This document shows positions 1-6,986 of a stretch of DNA of 11,199 nt, one piece after another (position 1 is the first letter of the stretch; each line of letters starts with the position of its first letter). The position numbers were made by a program, and so were the translations under genes. This stretch comes from Rhodobacterales bacterium. Its GTDB lineage: Bacteria > Pseudomonadota > Alphaproteobacteria > Rhodobacterales > Rhodobacteraceae. The DNA lies in contig JANXPK010000611.1 in the NCBI GenBank assembly GCA_025357355.1, positions 1 through 11,199 of the forward strand. Reading direction: 5' to 3'. Below the pieces are notes generated by a model. The model searched no databases, had not been told where the DNA came from, and saw only the letters and a list, made by a program, of their open reading frames with translations.

Positions 1-22
1 CTGGGCTGAGCTCGGCTCTCGT

Positions 23-772
23 TCAACCTGGAGCGTCGCCAAAAGCGCCGTCCGCGCCGTCGATCCGGCGGCGCAGCATGGCGCGCAAATGGTCCAGCCG
101 TCCGGAAAGGGGAGCCGCCCCGGCGCTGGCGGCGGCTTCGGCCAGTGCGGTGTCATGGGCGTGGCGCGCCACGCCGGTCAGGAAATTCGCCAGATAGGCC
201 TGGGTTTCGGGATTGGTCCCCGCTTCGATCAGTTCGGCGGCCCGGCTGAAATCGTCGCGCAGCGCCAGCGTGTCGGGCACCAGCGGCGCTTCATTGGCCA
301 GGGACAGGCCGGTGACCTTTTCGGGCAGATGGCGGACCAGAACCGCCTGAAACGCGGCCAGACTTTCCAGGGGCTTGTCCAGAAACCCCTCTGCCCCTGC
401 GGCCAATGCCGAGGCGCGCCCGGCTACGTCGCCCGACATGCCAAGCACAACCGGGGCGTGCGGCCCCATCACAATCTCGCGGATCAACGCCTCGCCCCGG
501 CCGTCGGGCAGGCCAAGATCGACGATCACCACATTGGGGCGGTAAAGCTTCAGATGCGAGCGCGCCGCCTGAATGGTTTCCGCGCGCCGCAGCCGCGCCC
601 CCAGCCGCTGGCACATCAGCCGCAGCGCCTCAGACGCGAATCGGCTGTCTTCGACCGCCAGCACGGTGACGCCGCGCAACGGCAGAGCGCTGGTCATTTC
701 AGTCATTCCGCCCGGCACTGCGCTGCCACGCCCGGGCAGCGACGGCAGTTCCACAGTTAGGTTGCTTGGCAT
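23..772 (-). CDS. Response regulator, receiver domain with C-terminal helical tail
   Basis: This 249-residue protein carries one CheY-like receiver domain at about residues 34-150. The acidic pair is E41-D42 (LAVEDS), the phosphoacceptor Asp is D85 (VIVDLGLPDG), the switch Ser is S113 (GMSGD) and the conserved Lys is K133 (LDKPL). All residues needed for phosphotransfer are therefore present. The last ~100 residues look helical and Ala-rich, with no recognisable helix-turn-helix, GGDEF or Hpt motif, so the output is unknown and probably works by protein contact. I chose the ATG at 772 over the GTG at 775 because a GGGGGA Shine-Dalgarno-like run lies just upstream. The first 30 residues are low in structure and the true start could be the Met at residue 23 or 26. 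It is transcribed away from the epimerase gene, with 133 bases between the two starts. No partner kinase is in the window. Confidence 0.85.
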   Translation of the reverse strand: MPSNLTVELPSLPGRGSAVPGGMTEMTSALPLRGVTVLAVEDSRFASEALRLMCQRLGARLRRAETIQAARSHLKLYRPNVVIVDLGLPDGRGEALIREIVMGPHAPVVLGMSGDVAGRASALAAGAEGFLDKPLESLAAFQAVLVRHLPEKVTGLSLANEAPLVPDTLALRDDFSRAAELIEAGTNPETQAYLANFLTGVARHAHDTALAEAAASAGAAPLSGRLDHLRAMLRRRIDGADGAFGDAPG

Positions 773-905
773 CACATCCCCCAGATGTACTTGCGGTCCT
801 TTAAGCCAACCACATCTTCCCTAATTGCCGGTTAATGCCGTAGCGCCGCCTCTTGCCGAACCGACCCCAAGCTTCCATAACCCCAGCCGTGCAAGGAGCC
901 CCGCC

Positions 906-1300
<395 letters not shown>

Positions 1301-1304
<4 letters not shown>

Positions 1305-1570
1305 CGATCACAGGCGCGCTGGTGCTGTTTGCAGTAACCTGGTTCATGGTGTTCTTCTGCGTGCTGCCGCTCAACTTCACGTCGCAGGCCGATGCAGGCA
1401 CGGTGGTGCCGGGCACCCCTCGATCCGCGCCTGCCGATCATCTGATCGGCAAAAAGGCCAAGATCACTTCCGTCATCGCCATCGTGATCTGGGCCGCGAT
1501 TTGCGCGGTCGTGCTGTGGGGCGGCATCAGCGTCAACGATCTGGATGTCTTCGGGGTCATGCGGCCCTGA
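1301..1570 (+). CDS. DUF1467 family small membrane protein
   Basis: This is an 89-residue protein with two hydrophobic segments, about residues 4-24 and 56-75. They are joined by a polar loop containing the family-like stretch LPLNFTSQAD and a lysine-rich patch (GKKAKI) just before the second segment. Length and layout match DUF1467, a predicted inner-membrane protein of alphaproteobacteria with no assigned biochemical role. It starts inside the stop codon of the epimerase gene (ATGA overlap), so it is probably co-translated with it. The link to methylmalonyl-CoA metabolism is positional only. The family assignment is from memory of its motif pattern and could not be searched. Confidence 0.85.
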
Positions 1571-1591
1571 AGTGCCACACTTGCGCTTTGC

Positions 1592-1631
1592 TGCCCGGCT
1601 TGCCAGACATGGGCCAGATATGGGCCGGGCA
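1592..1631. repeat. Inverted repeat enclosing an 11-base tandem repeat
   Basis: TGCCCGGC at 1592-1599 is the exact reverse complement of GCCGGGCA at 1624-1631. The space between them is almost filled by two tandem 11-base units, GCCAGACATGG (1602-1612) and GCCAGATATGG (1613-1623), which differ at one base. It lies between the DUF1467 stop and the dehydrogenase start. There is no T-run after it, so a classical terminator is unlikely. It could be a weak attenuating structure or an operator. Confidence 0.45.
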
Positions 1632-1642
1632 ACGGGGGCAAC

Positions 1643-2413
1643 ATGACGAAACTCGCTTTGGTCACCGCAGGCAATTCGGCGATTGGCAGGCATCTGGTGC
1701 TGGCGCTGGCCCGGTCGGGCCATGTCGTGGCCTTCACCCATGTCGGTGCTGCGGCTGATGCCGGCGCGGTGGTGGACATGGTTATAGCCGAGGGCGGCCG
1801 GGCGCTCGCCTTGGAAAGCGATGCGGGCGGCGAGATGCAGGTCAAGGCGTTCCATGCCACCGCCAGCGACTGGGCGGGTTGCGCCCCGTCGGTCATGGTA
1901 AACAACGCCGGTATTCAGACCTGGTCGCCGCTCCTCGACCTTGATGTCTCCGACTGGGACCGCGTCATGGCCACCAACCTGCGCGGCCTTTTCCTCAACA
2001 CCCGCACCGCCGCCCGCGCCATGATCGCGGCGGGCATCCAAGGCAACATCATCACCCTTGGGTCGGGCTGCAACAAACTCGCCTTCCCGCGGCTGGTCGA
2101 CTACACCACGTCCAAAGGCGGGGTCGAGCAGTTCACCAAGGTTGCGGCGTCCGAGCTTGGCCCTTTTGGCATCCGCGTCAACTGCATCGCCCCCGGCGCC
2201 ATCGAGACCGACCGCACCCGGGCCGAGGCGCCCAACTATGCCGCAACCTGGACCCCCGTGACGCCGCTGCGCCGCATCGGGACACCGCAGGACTTGATCG
2301 GCCCGCTCTTGTTCCTGATCTCCGACGCTGCCAGCTTTGTCACAGGCCAGACGCTGCCGGTCGATGGCGGCGTATTTGCCCAGGCGCCGTGGCCCTATAC
2401 GGTCACTCCCTGA
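1643..2413 (+). CDS. Short-chain dehydrogenase/reductase (SDR) family oxidoreductase
   Basis: This 256-residue classical SDR is predicted to be an NAD(P)(H)-dependent alcohol/ketone oxidoreductase with unknown substrate. The catalytic set is intact: VNNAG at 86-90, N112, S141, and Y154-x3-K158 (YTTSK), with the normal 13-residue Ser-Tyr spacing. The C-terminal TGQTLPVDGG (234-243) is the usual SDR closing motif. The cofactor loop is atypical: residues 8-15 read TAGNSAIG where the family usually has TGxxxGIG, so two glycines are alanines. The start is the ATG at 1643, behind a weak GGGGG run. It lies 72 bases after the DUF1467 gene and 408 bases before the flavoprotein gene on the same strand. 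It may be a separate unit or a loosely attached part of the downstream cluster. Confidence 0.88.
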   Translation: MTKLALVTAGNSAIGRHLVLALARSGHVVAFTHVGAAADAGAVVDMVIAEGGRALALESDAGGEMQVKAFHATASDWAGCAPSVMVNNAGIQTWSPLLDLDVSDWDRVMATNLRGLFLNTRTAARAMIAAGIQGNIITLGSGCNKLAFPRLVDYTTSKGGVEQFTKVAASELGPFGIRVNCIAPGAIETDRTRAEAPNYAATWTPVTPLRRIGTPQDLIGPLLFLISDAASFVTGQTLPVDGGVFAQAPWPYTVTP

Positions 2414-2490
2414 CGCGGGACGACACGACGCTGGTTGGAATAGCTAACACCCCCCGGCGGACGACCCGTGCTTGCTTGCTCCCTCTCAAC

Positions 2491-2656
2491 CAGCGATGTC
2501 ACAGGGCATTGCCCGACCGCCGGGTGGGCATCAACCGGTTCAGGTCAAAGCTTTATGGTGCGGACCTCCAACCGGCGAGCATCGTGACGGCGGTAGGGAA
2601 TGCCAGCCCGAGTGGGGCGGTCGGGCATTGCCCGGCGCAGCGCTTGTCACCGGGCA
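2491..2656. repeat. Nested inverted and direct repeat cluster
   Basis: GGGCATTGCCCGACCGCC at 2504-2521 has its reverse complement at 2616-2633 with 17 of 18 bases matching. The only difference is the centre of a small palindrome, GGGCA-T-TGCCC, present in both copies. Overlapping this, CAGCGATGTCACAGGGCA at 2491-2508 recurs as a direct repeat at 2638-2656 with one inserted base and two mismatches. It could be a decayed miniature mobile element of about 130-165 bases, or a duplicated operator pair. Nothing inside it looks coding. Confidence 0.5.
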
Positions 2657-2722
2657 AAAGAAAAGGAGCGGGTCTGGTCAGATCTGGAATAATCGAACCG
2701 TAGCGCATCGGGCGACCTTTGC

Positions 2723-2737
2723 TTAGGTTCTGCCTAA
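2723..2737. promoter_or_regulatory. Candidate LysR-type regulator box (T-N11-A dyad)
   Basis: TTAGG-TTCTG-CCTAA is a perfect 5-base inverted repeat with a 5-base spacer. Its inner T (2724) and A (2736) are separated by 11 bases, matching the T-N11-A recognition dyad of LysR-type regulators. It ends 84 bases before the flavoprotein ATG, a usual distance for an activator site, and the cluster encodes its own LysR protein. Binding is inferred, not shown. Confidence 0.45.
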
Positions 2738-2821
2738 TCCGTGCGGCGAAAGGCAGTTCTTTTTCCCCAGCGGCGTTTCGTGCCATACCTGCCGCAGATG
2801 CCACCAAGTCAGGGGAACTCC

Positions 2822-4159
2822 ATGCCGGTCGAGAAAATAGAGGTGCTTGTCGTCGGTGCCGGTCAGGCCGGGGTCGCGATGAGCGAACATCTGGGCCGCG
2901 CGGGCGTGCCGCACCTCGTTTTGGAGCGCGCCCGCATCGCCGAGGGTTGGCGCACCAGTCGCTGGGATTCGCTGGTGGCCAATGGCCCCGCCTGGCACGA
3001 CCGCTTCCCCGGCCTGAAATTCGCCGGTGACCCTGACGCCTTTGTCGGCAAAGAGGCGGTTGCCGACTATTTCGTCGACTACGCCAGCAAGATCGCGGCC
3101 CCGATCCGGTGCGGCGTCGAAGTGACCAGCGTCCAGCGGCCTGCCGACCGGCCGGGTTTTCGCGTGGAAACCTCGCAAGGGCCGATCGAGGCGCGGTATG
3201 TCGTCGCCGCTACCGGCCCGTTCCAACGCCCGGTCATGCCGCCGATCATGCCGGAAACGGCCGGAATCGTGCAAATCCACTCGGCCGATTACCGCAACCC
3301 CGCCCAACTGCCCGCTGGAGCGGTGCTGGTTGTCGGTGCCGTATCATCCGGCGCGCAGATTGCCGACGAACTGAACCGCGCCGGCCGCCGCGTCTATCTG
3401 TCGGTCGGGCCGCACGGCCGCCCGCCACGCGCCTACCGCGGCCGCGATTTCGTGTGGTGGCTGGGTGTGCTGAACAAATGGGATGTAGAGGCGCCGCCCA
3501 CCACCGACCATGTCACGATCGCCGTCAGCGGCGCCTATGGCGGCCAGACGGTCGAGTTCCGCCGCCTCGCCGCAGAAGGCCTGACGCTGGTCGGGCGCAC
3601 CTCGTCCTGTTCGAATGGTGTCCTGGGCTTTGCCCCCGACCTCGGTGACAACGTTCGCGGCGGCGACATGGATTATCTGTCGGTTCTGGACGAGGCCGAC
3701 GCCTATGTCGCCCGCAACGGTCTTGACCTGCCGCAAGAACCGCAGGCCCGTGACCTGCCGCCTGACCCGGCCTGCATGATCAACCCGATCTTGTCGCTCG
3801 ACCTCAAGGCGGCGGGGATCACCTCGATCATCTGGGCCACCGGCTTTGCGCTCGATTTCGGCTGGCTCAAGGTCGCGGCCTGCGACGACCATGGCCAGCC
3901 CCGGCATCGGCGCGGCGTCTCGGCAGAACCGGGGGTGTATTTTGTCGGCCTGCCGTGGCTGTCGCGCCGTGGCTCTGCCTTCATCTGGGGCGTATGGCAC
4001 GATGCCAAATTCGTCACCGACCACATCGTCAAGCAGCGGTCCTATCTGGCCTACGAACCCGCGACACCCCCGCTTGACACGACCCAAACTTCGGCGGGAT
4101 TGTCGGCACAGGTCCGATCACCCCGGCACCAGCCCAACCCAAGCGAGGCAATCCGATGA
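2822..4159 (+). CDS. FAD-dependent monooxygenase-like flavoprotein (CzcO/FMO type)
   Basis: This 445-residue two-Rossmann flavoprotein probably oxygenates a small organic substrate. The FAD site is VVGAGQAG at residues 10-17, followed by LVLERARIAEGW and SLVANGP as in class B flavin monooxygenase relatives. The second dinucleotide site at 172-177 reads GAVSSG, where the family normally has GxGxSG; the middle glycine is a valine. An FMO-like H-x3-Y (HSADY, 153-157) precedes it, and WATGF at 338-342 is the conserved C-terminal ATG motif. The frame could start at a GTG at 2741, but the ATG at 2822 has an AGGGGAA Shine-Dalgarno and begins right before the FAD fold. The final ~35 residues are Pro/Ser/Thr-rich and probably disordered. 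Its stop overlaps the Rieske gene as ATGA, arguing for a shared pathway. The substrate is unknown. Confidence 0.85.
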   Translation: MPVEKIEVLVVGAGQAGVAMSEHLGRAGVPHLVLERARIAEGWRTSRWDSLVANGPAWHDRFPGLKFAGDPDAFVGKEAVADYFVDYASKIAAPIRCGVEVTSVQRPADRPGFRVETSQGPIEARYVVAATGPFQRPVMPPIMPETAGIVQIHSADYRNPAQLPAGAVLVVGAVSSGAQIADELNRAGRRVYLSVGPHGRPPRAYRGRDFVWWLGVLNKWDVEAPPTTDHVTIAVSGAYGGQTVEFRRLAAEGLTLVGRTSSCSNGVLGFAPDLGDNVRGGDMDYLSVLDEADAYVARNGLDLPQEPQARDLPPDPACMINPILSLDLKAAGITSIIWATGFALDFGWLKVAACDDHGQPRHRRGVSAEPGVYFVGLPWLSRRGSAFIWGVWHDAKFVTDHIVKQRSYLAYEPATPPLDTTQTSAGLSAQVRSPRHQPNPSEAIR

Positions 4160-5307
4160 CCCGCCACGATCCTTCACTTACTGGGCCGTCCCTTACCCCG
4201 GTCGAAGAGCTGCGCGCCAACGTCGCCCAGCCTTTTGAGCGTGCCCATGCCATGCCGAAATCGGTCTATACCTCGCCCGACTTCCTGACGCTGGAGGAAA
4301 AGCACATCTTCGCCCGCGAATGGCTCAGCGCCGGTCGCGCCGATGCGCTCAAGGAGCCGGGCGACTATCTGACGATGGAAATCTCGGGCGAGCCCATCAT
4401 CATCCTGCGCGACCGCGACGGCGCCCTGTGCGGCCTCAGCAACGTCTGCCGCCACCGCATGTCGACCCTGCTCGAAGGCTCAGGCCATGTCCGCGCCATC
4501 GTCTGCCCCTATCATGCCTGGACCTATAACCTTGACGGCAGCTTGCGCGGCGCCCCCGCGATGGCCGCCAATGAGGCGTTCTGCAAGGGCGACATCGCCT
4601 TGCCGCAAGTCCGGGTCGTCGATTGGCTGGGCTGGATCATGGTCACCCTCAACCCCGACGCCCCTTCGCCGCACGACCAACTGAAAGAAGTTGAGAACCT
4701 GGTCGGCTACCTTGACATGGCGAGTTACCGCGGGACCTTTCGCGAAAGCTTCCGCTGGGCCACCAACTGGAAGGTCCTGGCCGAGAATTTCATGGAAAGC
4801 TACCATTTGCCGGTCTGCCATTCCGGCACCATAGGCGGTTCGGTCGATCTGATGAAGATGACCTGCCCGGCGGGGTCCGCGGCCTTCAACTACCACTTCA
4901 TCGTCAAGAACGACACCGTGCCTTTGTCGCTTGCCCATCCCGCCAACACCACGCTGACCGGCGATCAGCGCCGCCTGACCTGGCTCTTGTCGATCTACCC
5001 CGCGCTGCTGATCACCCTGACGCCCGGCTATTTCTGGTACCTCTGCCTGACCCCCGACGGCCCCGGTCATGTCAACGTCCTGTACGGCGGCGGCATGTCG
5101 GCCGACTGGTGCGCCGACCCCGACGCCGCCCATCACCTCGCCACCGTCAAGGCCCTGCTCGACGATGTGAACATCGAGGACAAGGGCTGCACCGAAAAGG
5201 TCTATCAGGGTCTGTCGGCCAACTTTTCCGCCCCGGGCCCGCTCAGCCATCTTGAACGCCCCAACTTCGAATTCGCCACCGACATCGCCGCGAAAATCCC
5301 GGCCTGA
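4156..5307 (+). CDS. Rieske non-heme iron oxygenase, alpha subunit
   Basis: The protein is 383 residues. The Rieske [2Fe-2S] ligands are C98-x-H100 and C117-x2-H120 (VCRH ... CPYH). The mononuclear iron site is H217 and H222 within ENFMESYHLPVCH, with D342 (NIEDKG) as the likely third ligand. The residue bridging the two metal centres is Glu (E214) rather than the Asp of naphthalene dioxygenase. Together with the ENFxExYHLP pattern, this points to the glycine-betaine/carnitine oxygenase (GbcA/CntA-like) branch. That suggests, without proving, a quaternary or heterocyclic nitrogen substrate. Such enzymes need a reductase, and no ferredoxin-type reductase gene is in the window. It overlaps the flavoprotein gene by 4 bases and is followed, after an 88-base hairpin-bearing gap, by a flavin reductase fusion. 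Confidence 0.93.
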   Translation: MTRHDPSLTGPSLTPVEELRANVAQPFERAHAMPKSVYTSPDFLTLEEKHIFAREWLSAGRADALKEPGDYLTMEISGEPIIILRDRDGALCGLSNVCRHRMSTLLEGSGHVRAIVCPYHAWTYNLDGSLRGAPAMAANEAFCKGDIALPQVRVVDWLGWIMVTLNPDAPSPHDQLKEVENLVGYLDMASYRGTFRESFRWATNWKVLAENFMESYHLPVCHSGTIGGSVDLMKMTCPAGSAAFNYHFIVKNDTVPLSLAHPANTTLTGDQRRLTWLLSIYPALLITLTPGYFWYLCLTPDGPGHVNVLYGGGMSADWCADPDAAHHLATVKALLDDVNIEDKGCTEKVYQGLSANFSAPGPLSHLERPNFEFATDIAAKIPA

Positions 5308-5340
5308 TCCATTCATCTTGGCCCAAATACTCCACAGGGG

Positions 5341-5369
5341 GGTCCGGGGGATGTGAAATCCCCCGGTCC
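5341..5369 (+). repeat. Strong intercistronic hairpin, Rhodobacterales-style repeat
   Basis: CCGGGGGAT at 5344-5352 pairs perfectly with ATCCCCCGG at 5358-5366 over a GTGAA loop. After a T-T mismatch the pairing extends by two more G-C pairs. The bases just before it (CTTGGCCCAAATACTCC, 5318-5334) plus the G/C hairpin resemble an intergenic repeat I recall from Rhodobacterales genomes. It fills most of the 88-base gap between the Rieske and fusion genes. No T-run follows, so it more likely affects mRNA stability or partial termination. Confidence 0.6.
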
Positions 5370-5395
5370 TGTCCGCAAAGCCCGCGCGAGAGACC

Positions 5396-6568
5396 ATGAC
5401 CACCCCGATCCGCGACGCCTTCCTGCAGGGCATGTCCCGCGCCGCCCAGACGGTGAACATCGTCACCACCGATGGCCCGGCGGGGCGCGCCGGGGTGACG
5501 GTGTCGGCCATGGCCTCGGTCTCGGCCGACACGCCCGCGCCCACGCTTTTGGTCTGCGTCCATCATCTGTCCCAGGCGTCCACCCGCATCATCGCCAACG
5601 GGGTCTTTTGCGTGAATGTCCTGCGCGACGATCAGGCCTTCATCGCCGACACCTTCGCCGGACGCTTCAAGGATCGGGTCGCCGACAAGTTCGACGTGAC
5701 CGAGTGGACCGCCATGCCCTCGGGCTCGCCGCGCGTCGCCGACCCGCTGGTCGCCTTCGACTGCAAGGTCAGCCAGCAAAGCCGCATCGGCGCCCACGAC
5801 GTCTTCATGGGCGAGGTGCAGGACATCTTCGTGGCCCCCCACGGCACCCCCCTGATCTACGCCCACCGCGCCTATGGCAGCCCCACCCGCATCGACGCCG
5901 CCCAACTGATTGCGGCGCGTGGAGCGCGGCAGACCGAACGCCTGTCCATCGCCTGCCCTGTCCTCCTTGGCCCCGATGTCCTGCCCGGGCTGTTGCGCCG
6001 CCTGACCCAGGACAGCCCGGTGGGCCTCACCCTGATCGAGAGTGAACAGCGCCGCACGCTGGAAAGTCTGCGCTCCGGCGAGGCGGAACTTGCGCTGCTT
6101 TACGACCTCGGTCTGCCAGATGACCTTGAAACCCTGCTGCTGTTCGACCTGACCCCCATCGTGCTGCTCGCCGCCGACCACCCTCTCGCAACCCGGACGT
6201 CTCTCACGCCAGAGGACCTCTCTCCCCTGCCTATGGTGCTCCTGAACGCACAGCCCCTCGCCGATTTTGTCCTTAACCTGCTGCGCGATGCAGGCGTCGA
6301 GCCGCGCATCGCCTGGCGCTCGACCTCGATGGATATGGTGTGCGGCATGGTCGGCGAAGGTCTGGGCTATGCGCTGCTGGCAAACCGCCCTGCCATAGGC
6401 CAGAGTCTTGACGGACATCCGTTCGTCGCCGTGCCCCTCGCCACCCCAACCCGCCGTGCCCGTGTCGTCCTTGCCTTCCGCCGCGGCGAGATGCGGTCGT
6501 CACTGGCCCAACGCTTCACCGCCATCGCCCGCGGTCATTTCGACCCGATGCCTAAGGAAACCCCATGA
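5396..6568 (+). CDS. Flavin reductase fused to a LysR-type effector-binding domain
   Basis: This is a 390-residue two-domain protein. Residues 1-165 form a complete HpaC/RutF-like flavin reductase domain, using NAD(P)H to reduce free FMN/FAD. The flavin-site stretch GVTVSAMASVSADTP is at 33-47, FCVNVL at 71-76, the IGAHDVFMGEV motif with H134 at 131-141, and IYAHRAYG at 154-161. After a short linker, residues 182-385 match a LysR substrate-binding domain: LALLYDL (232-238), DHPLA (261-265), TPEDLSPLPMVLL (271-283), DAG (298-300), MVGEGLGYALL (318-328). No helix-turn-helix is present, so it should not bind DNA. Family flavin reductases are usually about 160-190 residues, so this is roughly double length. 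Codon use does not change at the joint and the frame is unbroken. The start ATG is at 5396 with a weak ribosome site. The stop overlaps the RidA start as ATGA. Ligand-gated reductase activity is an inference. Confidence 0.9.
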   Translation: MTTPIRDAFLQGMSRAAQTVNIVTTDGPAGRAGVTVSAMASVSADTPAPTLLVCVHHLSQASTRIIANGVFCVNVLRDDQAFIADTFAGRFKDRVADKFDVTEWTAMPSGSPRVADPLVAFDCKVSQQSRIGAHDVFMGEVQDIFVAPHGTPLIYAHRAYGSPTRIDAAQLIAARGARQTERLSIACPVLLGPDVLPGLLRRLTQDSPVGLTLIESEQRRTLESLRSGEAELALLYDLGLPDDLETLLLFDLTPIVLLAADHPLATRTSLTPEDLSPLPMVLLNAQPLADFVLNLLRDAGVEPRIAWRSTSMDMVCGMVGEGLGYALLANRPAIGQSLDGHPFVAVPLATPTRRARVVLAFRRGEMRSSLAQRFTAIARGHFDPMPKETP

Positions 6569-6978
6569 TCCACAAACGCCACCGCCCCTTCAACACCCGC
6601 GACACCTATCCCGAACAGAAGCTTGACAACGACCTCGCCCAGGCTGTGGTCGCGCGCGGCACCACGATCTTCTTGCGCGGCCAGTGCCCGCAAGAGATTG
6701 AAACTTCGAAGAATATCCTCAGCCACGATCCGGTCGAGCAGACCCACAAGGTCATGCAGAACATCCGTCAGCTGATCGAGGAATGCGGCGGCACCATGGA
6801 GCATCTGTGCAAGGTCGTGGTCTACCTGACCGACGTGCGCCACCGTGAAGCCGTTTACCGCACCATGGGCGAGTACATCCGCGGCGTGCATCCCGTCTCG
6901 ACCGGCGTCGTCGTCACCGCCCTCGCCCGCCCCGAATGGCTGGTTGAGATTGACGCCACCGCCGTCATTCCGGATTGA
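6565..6978 (+). CDS. RidA/YjgF/YER057c/UK114 family protein, non-archetypal
   Basis: This 137-residue protein has the Rid fold pattern: FLRGQCP at 36-42, then QNIRQLIEECGGTMEHLCKVVVYLTD at 65-90 and LVEIDATAVI near the end. Archetypal RidA hydrolyses reactive enamine/imine intermediates using an Arg in the PAR(S/T) segment. Here that segment reads HPVSTGVVV (109-117) and the arginine is missing. The protein therefore belongs with the arginine-lacking Rid subfamilies, which sit in catabolic operons and whose activities are less certain. RutC in the Rut pyrimidine pathway is a comparable Rid protein placed near a flavin reductase. The ATG overlaps the stop of the fusion gene, and an AAGGAAA Shine-Dalgarno lies about 8 bases upstream. 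Confidence 0.9.
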   Translation: MIHKRHRPFNTRDTYPEQKLDNDLAQAVVARGTTIFLRGQCPQEIETSKNILSHDPVEQTHKVMQNIRQLIEECGGTMEHLCKVVVYLTDVRHREAVYRTMGEYIRGVHPVSTGVVVTALARPEWLVEIDATAVIPD

Positions 6979-6986
6979 TCCAACGC

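Larger units (their letters stand above)
2414..2821. other. 408-base non-coding region upstream of the oxidative gene cluster
   Basis: I see no credible gene here. The open frames across it are short and show no family motif. It holds a compound repeat cluster at 2491-2656 and a LysR-type T-N11-A dyad at 2723-2737. A second, weaker T-N11-A dyad lies at 2434-2448 (GTTGG-N5-CTAAC). It also holds the AGGGGAA Shine-Dalgarno at 2811-2817 for the flavoprotein gene. It is the only long gap before seven closely packed genes, so the operon promoter is probably here, although I found no convincing -35/-10 pair. Confidence 0.6.

Noticed and set aside
89..760. Plus-strand open frame of 223 codons
   Set aside because: It is a shadow of the response regulator. 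The minus-strand protein has all receiver-domain residues, whereas this frame is rich in Gln/Arg/Gly with no motif.
2389..2703. Plus-strand open frame of 104 codons in the long intergenic region
   Set aside because: It overlaps the end of the dehydrogenase, crosses the repeat cluster, has no ribosome site and no recognisable domain. The composition looks like non-coding DNA.
2741..2821. 27-residue N-terminal extension of the flavoprotein from a GTG start
   Set aside because: The extension precedes the FAD fold, lacks a signal or domain, and the ATG at 2822 has a good Shine-Dalgarno at the right distance.
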